Shown here piece by piece: positions 9,346 through 17,967 of a DNA stretch of 64,000 bases (position 1 is its first letter; each line of letters opens with the position of its first letter). Under the pieces are notes generated by a model, which did not search any database, was not told where the DNA came from, and saw only the letters and a program-made list of their open reading frames with translations. Source of the stretch: Kiloniellaceae bacterium (GTDB taxonomy: Bacteria; Pseudomonadota; Alphaproteobacteria; Kiloniellales; Kiloniellaceae); NCBI GenBank assembly GCA_021776195.1, contig JAJFGK010000044.1, forward strand, positions 69,787 to 133,786. The letters are read 5' to 3'. A program made the position numbers and the translations under genes.

Positions 9346-10896
9346 ATGGAACCGGCCGCTTCGGCGGCCGGTTCTGCGTCAACGATGCTGGCGCGTCTGG
9401 AAGGTGTCACCAAGAAATTCCCCGGCGTTGTCGCGCTCGACAACATCGACTTCGACCTGCGCGAGGGCGAGGTCCATGTCCTCTTCGGCGAGAACGGGGC
9501 CGGCAAGTCGACGCTGATCAATGTCCTGGCCGGAACCTATCCGCCCGACGCCGGCAAGTTCTTCTACCGCGGCCGGGAGGTCAGCGGCCTGTCGCCGCAC
9601 CGGGCCCGCATCATGGGCATCTCGCCGGTGTTTCAGGAGTTCAGTCAGGTCCCGGACCTGACCATCGAGGAGAACCTGTTCCTCGGCCACGAGACCAGCG
9701 TGGCCGGTGTCCTGAAGAAAAGCGATATGCAGCGTCGCTCGGCCGCCCTTCTGGCCGAACTCGGTTTCGATCTCGATCCCACGGCCCGGGTGCGCGACCT
9801 GTCGCGGGCCCATCAGCAGATGGTCGAGATCGCCAAGGCCCTGTTGCACGACGTCAAGCTGCTGATCCTCGACGAACCGACCGCCTCCCTGACCGAGTCC
9901 GAGACGACGAAGCTGTTTGCCCTGATCGCGCAGCTCAAATCGGCCGGGGTTGGCATCATCTACGTGTCGCACCGCATGAACGAGATCAAGTTGCTGGCGG
10001 ACCGCATCACGGTCCTGCGCGACGGCCGCAAGATCGACACCATGAGCGCGGACGAGGTCACGGAGAACCGGCTGGTCGAGCTGATGACCGGGCGCAAGAT
10101 CGATGTCCTCTTTCCCAAGATCGAGCATCGTCCCGAGACGGTTCTGCTCCGCCTGGACGATGTGACGACGCGCCGCGGCGACGTGCGGAACGTCTCCATC
10201 GAGGTGCGGGCCGGCGAGGTCGTGGGCGTCGCCGGGTTGGTCGGTTGCGGCAAGTCGGAACTGGCGCGCCTGGTCTACGGTCTCGATCCGATCGAAAGCG
10301 GCAAGATCGAGATCGAAGGCCAGGTCTGGGACCAGCCGAGCCCCGGCGGGGCCCTGGCGCGGAAGATCTGCTACTTCCCTTCCGACCGGGTGTCCGAGGG
10401 CTTGGCCCTGATCCGGCCGGTGCGGGAAAACGCCTCCATCGCGGCGCTCGATCAGCCGGAAATATCGCGCGGCCGCTTCCTGCGTCTCAAGTCCGAGAAA
10501 AGCCTGATCCGCGACATTGTCGACCGCCTGAACCTGCGCCCGCCCTCGACGGAACGCGAGGTCGGCAATCTTTCCGGCGGCAACCGGCAAAAGGTCATGC
10601 TGGCGCGTGGTCTCACCCGCGAAATTCGTATTTTCCTGTTCGACGAGCCGACCGTCGGTATCGATGTCGGCGCCAAGACCGAAGTCTATGAACACATCAA
10701 GACACTGGCCGAAGAAGGCGCCGCGGTGCTGTTGATCTCCTCGGAGCTGCCAGAGGTTTTGAACCTGTCCAATCGGCTCTATGTTATGCACCGAGGCAAC
10801 CTGGTGGCGGAATTGAAGCAGGGCGAGATCTCGGAAGAAGCCGTCTTGTCGTGTTTTTTCGACGACGAGGAAGAAAGAGCCCGGGCGGCCGGGTAA
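9346..10896 (+). CDS. Sugar-type ABC transporter ATP-binding protein (RbsA/MglA-like, two nucleotide-binding domains)
   Basis: From the ATG at 9346 this is 516 residues with two ATPase domains. Domain 1 has Walker A GENGAGKST (48-56), a degenerate signature LSRAHQQ, and Walker B 'LLILDEPTASL'; domain 2 has a degenerate Walker A 'GLVGCGKSE', an intact signature LSGGNRQ and 'IFLFDEPTVGID'. This asymmetry is normal for RbsA/MglA proteins (about 500 residues). The start is uncertain: ATG 9385 (MLARLEGVTKKFPG) would begin exactly at the domain and leave a perfect UUCG hairpin (9350-9373) outside the gene, whereas ATG 9346 puts it inside a low-complexity N-terminus. It energises the two permeases that follow. 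Confidence 0.9.
   Translation: MEPAASAAGSASTMLARLEGVTKKFPGVVALDNIDFDLREGEVHVLFGENGAGKSTLINVLAGTYPPDAGKFFYRGREVSGLSPHRARIMGISPVFQEFSQVPDLTIEENLFLGHETSVAGVLKKSDMQRRSAALLAELGFDLDPTARVRDLSRAHQQMVEIAKALLHDVKLLILDEPTASLTESETTKLFALIAQLKSAGVGIIYVSHRMNEIKLLADRITVLRDGRKIDTMSADEVTENRLVELMTGRKIDVLFPKIEHRPETVLLRLDDVTTRRGDVRNVSIEVRAGEVVGVAGLVGCGKSELARLVYGLDPIESGKIEIEGQVWDQPSPGGALARKICYFPSDRVSEGLALIRPVRENASIAALDQPEISRGRFLRLKSEKSLIRDIVDRLNLRPPSTEREVGNLSGGNRQKVMLARGLTREIRIFLFDEPTVGIDVGAKTEVYEHIKTLAEEGAAVLLISSELPEVLNLSNRLYVMHRGNLVAELKQGEISEEAVLSCFFDDEEERARAAG
9350..9373 (+). promoter_or_regulatory. Perfect 10-bp hairpin with TTCG tetraloop after the binding-protein gene
   Basis: Arms aaccggccgc (9350-9359) and gcggccggtt (9364-9373) pair perfectly around the extra-stable loop ttcg. 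It lies 52 bases after the binding-protein stop and has no clear T-run after it. Such hairpins often protect the binding-protein mRNA or attenuate the downstream ATPase and permease genes, which are needed in smaller amount. It overlaps the first codons if the ATPase starts at 9346. Confidence 0.6.
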
Positions 10897-10929
10897 ACCG
10901 CGGATGGCAGCGGGAAGGGGACAGCGCAG

Positions 10930-11949
10930 ATGAGTGTCTTGCGGGGGGCGGGATCCGGCGGCGACCGGCCGAAAGGGCGTTCCCTGGATACCTTTTTGAA
11001 CGTCGGGCTGCTCCCGGTTCTGCTGATCGTCCTGGTCGCGGTGATCGCTCTGATCGAGCCGCGGTTCCTGCGCCCCTCCAACATCTTCAACGTCCTGCGC
11101 AACGCGTCGTTCCTGGCCATCGTCTCCGCCGGGCAGATGCTGGTGCTGATCGTTGGCGGCTTCGACCTGTCGGTCGGCGCTGTCGTGGCCTTGACCTCGA
11201 TCGTCACGGCCACGGCCATGGCGGCCCTGATGCAGGTCATGCCCGAGGCGGTCACCCTGGTCATCTTTCTCGGCGTGGGGGCCGGCATCCTGGCCGGTGC
11301 CGGGGTCGGCCTGGTCAATGGCCTCTGCGTCGCCTTCCTGCGCGTTTCGCCCTTCATGGTGACCCTGGGCATGCTCTCGATCGCCTCGGGGATCGCTCTT
11401 TACTACACCACCGGGATCCCGGTCTACGGCATGCCGCGCGAGTTCACCAAGGAGTTCGGCCGGGCCTTTATCCTGGGGTTGCCGGCGGCCATCTTCATTG
11501 CGCTGGCTCTCATCGCCGCGGTCTACTTCGTCCAGCGGCGCACCAAGCTGGGGCGCTATATCTACGCCATTGGCGGCAACATGCAGGCCGCCCGCGTGTC
11601 GGGCGTGCCGGTGAACTTCTACCTGATCTCGGCTTATGTGCTCTGCTCGGCCCTGGCGGCGGTGACCGGCGTGCTTCTGACCGCGCGCATCGGCTCGGGG
11701 CAGGCCACCATGGGCTCGACGCTGATGCTGGAATCGATCGCCGCCGCGGTGATCGGCGGTGTGTCGCTGAGGGGCGGGATCGGGCGAGTCGAGATGGTGG
11801 CGCTCAGCGCGCTCTTCCTCTCTGTCATCTCCAACGGCATGAACCTGGTGCGCATCGATTCCAAGATCCAGACGCTGGTTCTCGGCGTGGTGCTGATCCT
11901 TGCCGTGGCTTTCGAGCAGTGGAACGAAAGGAGGCGCAACCGTGACTGA
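10930..11949 (+). CDS. ABC transporter permease (RbsC-like), first of two
   Basis: A 339-residue inner-membrane permease of the ribose type. Hydrophobic segments start at about residue 25 ('VGLLPVLLIVLVAVIALI') and continue through the protein; family motifs are 'GGFDLSVGAVVAL' and the cytoplasmic coupling-region sequence 'AAVIGGVSLRGGIG' near residue 280. Rbs-type importers usually have one permease gene used as a homodimer; here a second, related permease gene follows with an 8-base overlap, so a heterodimer is likely. It lies 33 bases after the ATPase gene with a weak ribosome binding site. Confidence 0.92.
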   Translation: MSVLRGAGSGGDRPKGRSLDTFLNVGLLPVLLIVLVAVIALIEPRFLRPSNIFNVLRNASFLAIVSAGQMLVLIVGGFDLSVGAVVALTSIVTATAMAALMQVMPEAVTLVIFLGVGAGILAGAGVGLVNGLCVAFLRVSPFMVTLGMLSIASGIALYYTTGIPVYGMPREFTKEFGRAFILGLPAAIFIALALIAAVYFVQRRTKLGRYIYAIGGNMQAARVSGVPVNFYLISAYVLCSALAAVTGVLLTARIGSGQATMGSTLMLESIAAAVIGGVSLRGGIGRVEMVALSALFLSVISNGMNLVRIDSKIQTLVLGVVLILAVAFEQWNERRRNRD

Positions 11950-12949
11950 TACGCCGTCTCCCTCGCCCACGGCCACCGCGGGATCCTCGCTGCTCCAGGG
12001 CTTCTTGTCGCGCGGCATCCTGCCGGTTCTGCTGGTTGTCATGTTCCTTGGCTTCGGCATCACCCAGCCCAACGTCTATTCCCTGGCCAACCTGGAAAAC
12101 ATCCTGATCCAGTCGAGCTACATCACGGTCTTCGCCGCCGCGCAGATGATGGTGATCCTGACCCGGGGGTTCGACCTTTCCCTGGGGGTCACGGTCTCTC
12201 TGGTTTCGGTTCTGAGCGGCATGGTCATGGTGGCCTGGCTGGGCGGCCATCCGGGCTCGCTGGTGATCGCCGTGTTGCTCGGCTGCCTGGCGGGGATCGT
12301 GGCGGGCTGCCTCGTCGGCGTGGTCAATGGGCTCTGCGTGTCCCTGCTCAAGGTCAACCCCTTCGTCGTCACCCTGGGGACCCTGAACATCGTCCTGGCC
12401 CTTGCCTCGACCATCAGTGGCGGTTTTCCGATCTTCGATATTCCCAACGAGTTCAATGTCTGGTTCTACAAGGCCCGCTGGTTCGGGCTTCCGCCGCCGG
12501 TGGTGGCCGCCGGCATCATGCTGGCCCTGACCTACGTGATCTTGAACCGGACGGTTCTCGGGCGCTCGTTCTATCTGCTCGGCGGCAATCCGCGCGCCGC
12601 CTTGGTGGCCGGCCTGCCGAGCCGCACCTACCTGACCCTGGCCTATGTGATCTGTTCGTTCTACGCCGCGGTGGGCGCGCTGATGCTGACCGCGAGAACC
12701 GGCTCGGGCGAACCCAACCTGGGCGGCAACCTCACCTTGGAATCGATCGCCGCGGCGGTGATCGGCGGGGTCTCCCTGCGCGGCGGAGAAGGCACGGTCT
12801 GGTCCCCGCTCCAGGGCGCGCTCTTCGTGACGGTGCTGTCGAACGGCATGAACCTGCAGCGGGTCGATGGCTACATCCAGCAGATCATCCTGGGGGTGGT
12901 CATCATCGGCGCGATCTTCCTCGACACCATCCGCCGCCGCCGGGCCTAG
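11942..12949 (+). CDS. ABC transporter permease (RbsC-like), second of two
   Basis: A 335-residue permease related to the preceding one, with the same 'TRGFDLSLGVTVSLVSV' and 'AAVIGGVSLRGGEG' motifs and about eight to ten membrane segments. The GTG at 11942 is taken as start because aaaggagg lies about 7 bases upstream and the homologous N-terminus fits; it overlaps the previous stop by 8 bases (coupled translation). With the ATPase and its sister permease it should form a heteromeric importer fed by the TorT-like protein. Confidence 0.9.
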   Translation: MTDTPSPSPTATAGSSLLQGFLSRGILPVLLVVMFLGFGITQPNVYSLANLENILIQSSYITVFAAAQMMVILTRGFDLSLGVTVSLVSVLSGMVMVAWLGGHPGSLVIAVLLGCLAGIVAGCLVGVVNGLCVSLLKVNPFVVTLGTLNIVLALASTISGGFPIFDIPNEFNVWFYKARWFGLPPPVVAAGIMLALTYVILNRTVLGRSFYLLGGNPRAALVAGLPSRTYLTLAYVICSFYAAVGALMLTARTGSGEPNLGGNLTLESIAAAVIGGVSLRGGEGTVWSPLQGALFVTVLSNGMNLQRVDGYIQQIILGVVIIGAIFLDTIRRRRA

Positions 12950-12953
12950 AGTT

Positions 12954-13709
12954 GTGAGATTGCAGGGCAAGGTCGCGATTGTCACCGGCGGCAGCCAGGG
13001 TATCGGTGCCGCCATCGCCCGGCGCTACGGTGCCGAGGGCGCGAAGGTGGCGGTGGTCAATCACAGCCATGTCGAACGCGCCGCCGCCGTTGTCGAGGCC
13101 ATCACCCGCGCCGGCGGCGTGGCCCGGCACTTTCCGGCCGACATCACCCAGCTCGACCAGATCGAAGAGCTGGTCGGCGCGGTCATCGAAACCTGGGGCG
13201 CTGTCGATGTCCTGGTCAACAACGCGGCTCTCTTTCTGGCAACGCCGCTGGACGACACCAGCGAGGACTCCTGGGACCGGATGATGAGCCTGAACCTCAA
13301 GGCCGTGTTCTTCCTGGCCCAGGCGGTGGCACCCGGCATGAAAGCCAAGGGCGGCGGCAAGATCATCAATGTATCCTCCATTGCCGGCACCGGCGCCTTC
13401 CCGCTGTCGACCGCCTACTGCGTCACCAAGGGTGGCTTGAATCTGATGACCAAGTCCCTGTGCGTCGAGCTGGCGCCCTTTGGCATCAACGTCAACGGAT
13501 TGGCGCCGGGCAACGTGGCCACGCCCATGAACGAGGCCCTGCGCGCCGATCCGGAGCACGCCGCGAACATGCTGCGGCGCACCCCCTCGGGTCAGGCCTT
13601 TTTGGATCCGGAGGATATGGTCGGGACCGCGGTCTTCCTGGCCAGCGACGACGCCAACCAGGTCCATGGCCAAACCATTGGCGTGGATGGTGGCTGGACC
13701 GCCTGGTAA
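12954..13709 (+). CDS. SDR family NAD(P)-dependent oxidoreductase
   Basis: A 251-residue classical short-chain dehydrogenase. Residues near the start read 'VAIVTGGSQGIGAAIARRYG' (cofactor motif TGxxxGxG); NNAA occurs near residue 88, and the catalytic Ser and YxxxK appear as 'INVSSIAG' and YCVTK. The C-terminus 'HGQTIGVDGGWTAW' is typical of the FabG/sorbitol-dehydrogenase-like group. The GTG at 12954 comes 4 bases after the permease stop, so the gene belongs to the importer operon and likely oxidises the imported compound or its product. Substrate cannot be read from sequence. Confidence 0.92.
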   Translation: MRLQGKVAIVTGGSQGIGAAIARRYGAEGAKVAVVNHSHVERAAAVVEAITRAGGVARHFPADITQLDQIEELVGAVIETWGAVDVLVNNAALFLATPLDDTSEDSWDRMMSLNLKAVFFLAQAVAPGMKAKGGGKIINVSSIAGTGAFPLSTAYCVTKGGLNLMTKSLCVELAPFGINVNGLAPGNVATPMNEALRADPEHAANMLRRTPSGQAFLDPEDMVGTAVFLASDDANQVHGQTIGVDGGWTAW

Positions 13710-13840
13710 GGGGGCTGTCCTCGAAGTCCACCTGGACAATGGTCTCGGCTTCAAGCGGGCGTTAACGATTGGGCTGATCGTGTGGTCGCAGGGGTGCCGA
13801 TGCCAGCCGGAAGCAGTCCCGGGGGCAAAACGTTACGCCG

Positions 13841-15916
13841 TCACGCCTGCTGCAGGACGTAACTGCCGCTTTCGTGCAGGCTGGCCCGCCAGCCGGGCTC
13901 GATGACGATGGTGGTGGTCTCCTCTTCGATCACCGCGGGCCCCGCGACTTCGTCGCCGGCACCGATCTTGGCGCCGTCGTAGACCGGGCCGGAGACGCTC
14001 ACGCCGTCGGCGCTGAAGATCATGTCGCGATGACCCTTGATCGCGCCGGCGAGGCCGCCGCCGGCGGTGACCTTGGGCGGGTTCGGCTTGGGGACGCGGC
14101 CATAGAGCGTGCTTTCGAGATTGACCACCTCGATGGCGCTGTTCGGTTCGGCATAGGTATAGAGCTGCTCGTGGCGGCTGTGGAAGGCCGCCTTCACCTT
14201 GTCGATCGAGCCCGCATTGATCTCGAAGTTTTCGATCTCGACGGTGCACTCGTGGATCTGCCCGACGTAGCGCATGTCGATGCTGCGCCGGATGTCGATG
14301 GTGTCGTCGTTGAAGCCGTCGCCCTTGAGGTGCTCGACACCCTCGCGCTCAATCTTTTTGTAGAGATCGTTGATGTGGGCGTAGGTCTCGTCGCCCTCCA
14401 GGCGCAGCGGGGCCGTGGCCATGAAGTTGTACTTCACATCGGAGATGATCTGCCCGAAGGCGCAAAGCCCCGAGGCCAGTTTGGGCAGGAACACCGTCTC
14501 GATGCCCATCTCCTTGGCCAGGGCCGTGATATGGGCCCCAGCCGCCCCGCCCGCGCCGACCAGCACGAAATCGCGCGGGTCGTAGCCACGTTCGATCGAG
14601 ACCCGGCGAATGCCGTTGACCATGTTGTTGTTGACGATGGTGAACATGCCGTAGGCCGCGCGCTCGACCGAGATGCCGAGGGGATTGGCGACCTTTTCCT
14701 GCATCGTGGAAACGGCCTGCTCCCTGTCGATGGTCATGCGCCCGCCGAGCAGGGATTCGGGATTGAGATAGCCGAGCAGCAGGTTGGCGTCGGTGACCGT
14801 CGGCTCCTGGCCGCCGTGGCCGTAGCAGGCCGGTCCGGGATCGGCGCCGGCGCTGTGCGGGCCGACCTGCAACAGGCCCAGCGTGTCGATCCAGCCGATC
14901 GATCCGCCACCGGCGCCCAGGGTCTCCACCTGGATCATCGGCACGCCGATCCGATAGCGCAGGAAGTCGATGTTCTTGTTGAGATTGGTCGTGCCATCCT
15001 TGGTCAGGGTGATGTCAAAGGACGTGCCGCCCATGTCGACGGTGATGACACTGCGCTTGTCGAAAGGCTTGGCGGTGAAGAGGCCGGCTTCCGGCGCCGA
15101 GGCGGGGCCGGAGTTGATGGCGTAGACCGGCCGGTCGGTCATGACCTGGCCAATCGCCAGGCCGCCGTTGGACTGGAAGAAGCGCACCGGGTACTTGGCG
15201 CCCAGGGAGCGGAAGTAGCCGTCGATCGAGTCGACATATTCCTTCATGATCGGCCCGAGATAGCCATTGGTAATCGCCGTCGAGGTGCGCGTGTACTCGC
15301 GCACCTGGGGGTAGAGTTCCGAGCCGACGGTCAGGAAGACGCCCGGCAGCATTTCCTGGACAATCTCCGCGGCGCGCCGTTCGTGGCGCTGGTCCAGGAC
15401 CGACCAGAGGAACGAGATCGCGACGGCCTGCACGCCCTCGCGCTGGAAGACCTCGCAAGCCGTGCGAACGTCGTCTTCCTTCATGGGGGTCCGCACTTCG
15501 CCGTTGGAGATGACACGCTCCTCGACCCCGAAGCGCAGATAGCGCGGCACCAGGACCTTGGCCGGGGGATACTCCGCGTCGTAGCGGTAGCCGTCTTCCT
15601 TGTGGCCGAGCCGGATCTCGATGGAGTCCTCGTGGCCCTTGGTGCAGATCAGTCCGACCTTGGCGCCCTTGTGCTGGATCAGCGCGTTGAGGCCGACCGT
15701 GGTGCCGTTGATGCAGAGATCGCACTGCGAGATCACGTCGCTGGGCGAGACCCCGATATCTTTTTGTATCAGATCCAACCCCTCGCCGATGGCCCGGGTC
15801 GGGTCGTCCGGCGTGGAGGGAGTCTTGTAGAGCCGCACATCGCCGCTCTCGTCGGCCAGAATGAAGTCGGTAAAGGTGCCCCCGGCGTCGACGCCGAGGC
15901 GATATTGGGTACGCAT
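13841..15916 (-). CDS. Hydantoinase/oxoprolinase family protein, HyuA-type subunit, copy 1
   Basis: A 691-residue protein starting 'RLGVDAGGTFTDFILADE', the N-terminal phosphate-binding motif of the HyuA (N-methylhydantoinase A / oxoprolinase A) family. Other family features are 'CINGTTVGLNALIQHKGAKV', 'SNGGLA', 'VDMGGTSFDITL', and 'GAGGGSIGWID ... VGPHSAGADPGPACYG'. The family uses ATP to open hydantoins, 5-oxoproline, caprolactam or acetone-like substrates with a HyuB partner, encoded 84 bases upstream. Length is typical (about 690). It converges with the SDR gene across 131 bases in which I see nothing convincing beyond short dyads. Confidence 0.93.
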   Translation of the reverse strand: MRTQYRLGVDAGGTFTDFILADESGDVRLYKTPSTPDDPTRAIGEGLDLIQKDIGVSPSDVISQCDLCINGTTVGLNALIQHKGAKVGLICTKGHEDSIEIRLGHKEDGYRYDAEYPPAKVLVPRYLRFGVEERVISNGEVRTPMKEDDVRTACEVFQREGVQAVAISFLWSVLDQRHERRAAEIVQEMLPGVFLTVGSELYPQVREYTRTSTAITNGYLGPIMKEYVDSIDGYFRSLGAKYPVRFFQSNGGLAIGQVMTDRPVYAINSGPASAPEAGLFTAKPFDKRSVITVDMGGTSFDITLTKDGTTNLNKNIDFLRYRIGVPMIQVETLGAGGGSIGWIDTLGLLQVGPHSAGADPGPACYGHGGQEPTVTDANLLLGYLNPESLLGGRMTIDREQAVSTMQEKVANPLGISVERAAYGMFTIVNNNMVNGIRRVSIERGYDPRDFVLVGAGGAAGAHITALAKEMGIETVFLPKLASGLCAFGQIISDVKYNFMATAPLRLEGDETYAHINDLYKKIEREGVEHLKGDGFNDDTIDIRRSIDMRYVGQIHECTVEIENFEINAGSIDKVKAAFHSRHEQLYTYAEPNSAIEVVNLESTLYGRVPKPNPPKVTAGGGLAGAIKGHRDMIFSADGVSVSGPVYDGAKIGAGDEVAGPAVIEEETTTIVIEPGWRASLHESGSYVLQQA

Positions 15917-15939
15917 GAACTCGATCTCTCCCCTTGGTG

Positions 15940-15966
15940 CCGCTTTTTTTGTCGCTGCAAAAGCGG
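15940..15966 (-). promoter_or_regulatory. Intergenic hairpin between hyuB and hyuA (copy 1)
   Basis: Arms ccgctttt (15940-15947) and aaaagcgg (15959-15966) are perfect 8-base complements around an 11-base loop. It lies in the 84-base gap of the hyuB-hyuA operon, 23 bases before the hyuA ATG. It may stabilise or process the message; there is no terminator-like run positioned to suggest full termination. Confidence 0.45.
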
Positions 15967-16000
15967 TTCTATCTTCTAGTCCCGGTCCTCGGTCATTGCC

Positions 16001-17761
16001 TCATTCGGCGGCGGCCGGCGTGCGGCGGGCATCCGCCGTCGCGGTCATGTCCACTTCCTGCGCATCCGCATCGCTGAACACGACGCCATAGTCGAGGCGT
16101 GCGCCCTCGATGGAAACGATGCCGTTCTTGACGTCCAACGCCACCTTCTCGACGTCGCGCTGATAGGGGTCGCCGAAGCCCCCGCCGCCGGGGTTCTTGT
16201 TGGCCGCCCGGTCGCCGGGATTGATGATCTCCAGGATGTTCTTCTTGATCGTTTCGGTCTCGCCGCCGCGGGTGATTTCGATACGGCCGACCTTGGGCTC
16301 GACCATGCGGGACACGGCCCCCGCCGCGCCCATGGCCGGGATGCGCCGGCCTTCGCCGAAGGTGATGAAGGTCATGGGCTTGTCGATCGGCTCGACCTCC
16401 CAGCAGGTGCCGGAGCCGCCGCGGAACCTGCCGGCGCCGCCGGAATCCGTCATCAGGCTGTAGCGGTGAATGATGATTGGATAGGAGTATTCCAGAAGCT
16501 CGACATCGCCACTGGTCAGGGCGCCGAAGCAGCACTCCGGCCCGCAGGCATGCCAACCGTCCTGCACCGGGGTCGCCCCGGCGCCGGAGATGATCGAGGC
16601 CAGGATCATGGAGACGTACTCTTCGTCGTGACGGGTGTCCCAGCCGGCGATGTTGCAGCCATTGGCATGGCCCCAGGAGGCGCTGACCATATCCGGGGCG
16701 GCCTGTTCGAAGGCCACGCGCACCGCGTCGGTCAGGGTCTCCATCGGCGTGGTCGTGCAGTTCATATGGGGCGCCGGCTCGGCCGCGTTGCAGATCGTGC
16801 CCTTGGGGCCCATGTCGACGCTCACGCAGCGATAGAGGCCCTCGTTATAGGGCGGCGGCAGCTGCGCGAACATCATCACGCCCAGGTAGACGCCGGAGTA
16901 GGAGTTGCCCTCGTAGGAATTGATGAAGTAGGGAATCTGCGGCGGACTGTCGATCTTGATGTGACAGCTGTCGTCGGTGATCGTCACCTCCGCGGAGATC
17001 TCGATGTCGCCGAAGCCGTGCCCGGCATCCTCCAGGGTCGCGGTGCCGAGATAGGTCCCGTCGGGGACCTTTGCGATCAAGGAGCGCATGTGGCGGTCGG
17101 CCATCGACATGAGGGTGTCGATGCAGTCGCGCACCATCGGCAGACCGTACTTGTCGAGCAGGGCGATCAAGTTGCGCTCGCCGACCTGCACCGCGCCAAG
17201 CTGGGCATTGAGGTCGCCTTCCTGGTCGCGCCGGGCCCGCATGTTGGTGAGCAGCAGGTTGATGACATCGTAGCGCCGGACGCCCTTGTCGTAGATCTTG
17301 ACCGGCGGAATGCGCAGGCCTTCGGCGTAGATGTCCTTGGCGTCGGGATTGTAGCCGGCCGGCACCGGCCCGCCGATATCGGTCAGATGGCCCTTGCAGA
17401 CGGTCCAAAAGACCAACTCGCCATGATAGAACACCGGCTTGTACATGCAGGTGTCGATCATGTGGGACCCCATGTAGGCGGGGTCGTTGTGCATCAGCAC
17501 GTCGCCGGGATGGATGTCGTCGCCGAAGTAGCCGGCCACCGCCTTCATGGCGGGGATCAGCGAGCCCAGGTGGATGGGGATATCCTGGCCCTGCATGATC
17601 ATTTCGGGGACATGGTTGAACAGCGCGTTGGAGTAGTCGTGCGCCAGGTTGAAGACGCTCGAGCGCGCCGTCTTCTCCAAGGCGACGGTCATTTCGCGCT
17701 GGGTCGTCTCCAGCACGCCACGCACCACCGATAGGGTGATCGGATCCACGGTCCCTGTCAT
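16001..17761 (-). CDS. Hydantoinase B/oxoprolinase family protein, HyuB-type subunit, copy 1
   Basis: A 586-residue HyuB-family protein. It begins 'VDPITLSVVRGVLETTQREM' and carries 'LHNDPAYMGSHMIDTCMYKP'-type metal/substrate motifs (HNDP), 'GHLTDIGGPVPAG', 'NCTTTPMETLTDAVRVAFEQ' and the C-terminal 'RGGSGTCWEVEPID ... NPGGGGFGDPYQRD'. HyuB is the catalytic partner of HyuA in ATP-dependent ring opening of hydantoins or lactams. ATG 17761 (MTGTVDP) is chosen since homology starts there, although the frame is open 16 codons further. It is divergent from the pxpB-pxpC-hyuB-hyuA operon, so the window encodes two different HyuAB enzymes back to back. Confidence 0.93.
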   Translation of the reverse strand: MTGTVDPITLSVVRGVLETTQREMTVALEKTARSSVFNLAHDYSNALFNHVPEMIMQGQDIPIHLGSLIPAMKAVAGYFGDDIHPGDVLMHNDPAYMGSHMIDTCMYKPVFYHGELVFWTVCKGHLTDIGGPVPAGYNPDAKDIYAEGLRIPPVKIYDKGVRRYDVINLLLTNMRARRDQEGDLNAQLGAVQVGERNLIALLDKYGLPMVRDCIDTLMSMADRHMRSLIAKVPDGTYLGTATLEDAGHGFGDIEISAEVTITDDSCHIKIDSPPQIPYFINSYEGNSYSGVYLGVMMFAQLPPPYNEGLYRCVSVDMGPKGTICNAAEPAPHMNCTTTPMETLTDAVRVAFEQAAPDMVSASWGHANGCNIAGWDTRHDEEYVSMILASIISGAGATPVQDGWHACGPECCFGALTSGDVELLEYSYPIIIHRYSLMTDSGGAGRFRGGSGTCWEVEPIDKPMTFITFGEGRRIPAMGAAGAVSRMVEPKVGRIEITRGGETETIKKNILEIINPGDRAANKNPGGGGFGDPYQRDVEKVALDVKNGIVSIEGARLDYGVVFSDADAQEVDMTATADARRTPAAAE

Positions 17762-17967
17762 CTCGTTCTCCACTCTTGGGCCAGTTCGGCTTTCTAACGG
17801 ACCAAACAAGACTACAGACTATCTGGCCGTCCGAACAGTGTCACCTGCCGGGTGGTTGCTTGATCGCCGCCGGGCCGAAGGCTAGGCTCGCGGGTGGGAA
17901 CAAGCCGTGGGGAGCAGGGGAACAAGGCCATGAAGCGCGCGTTGCAATGGGTGGCTCGCGGTCCGCG

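Noticed and set aside
9379..12072. Very long open frame (about 900 codons) antisense to the ABC ATPase and permeases
   Set aside because: It mirrors well-supported genes in GC-rich DNA, and its translation is low-complexity (His/Asp/Gln/Arg-rich) without any domain.
13874..15979. About 700-codon open frame antisense to hyuA copy 1
   Set aside because: Codon-bias shadow of the HyuA gene; repetitive Asp/Val/Gly/His composition and no motif. The same holds for 16466-17734 and 21365-23509.
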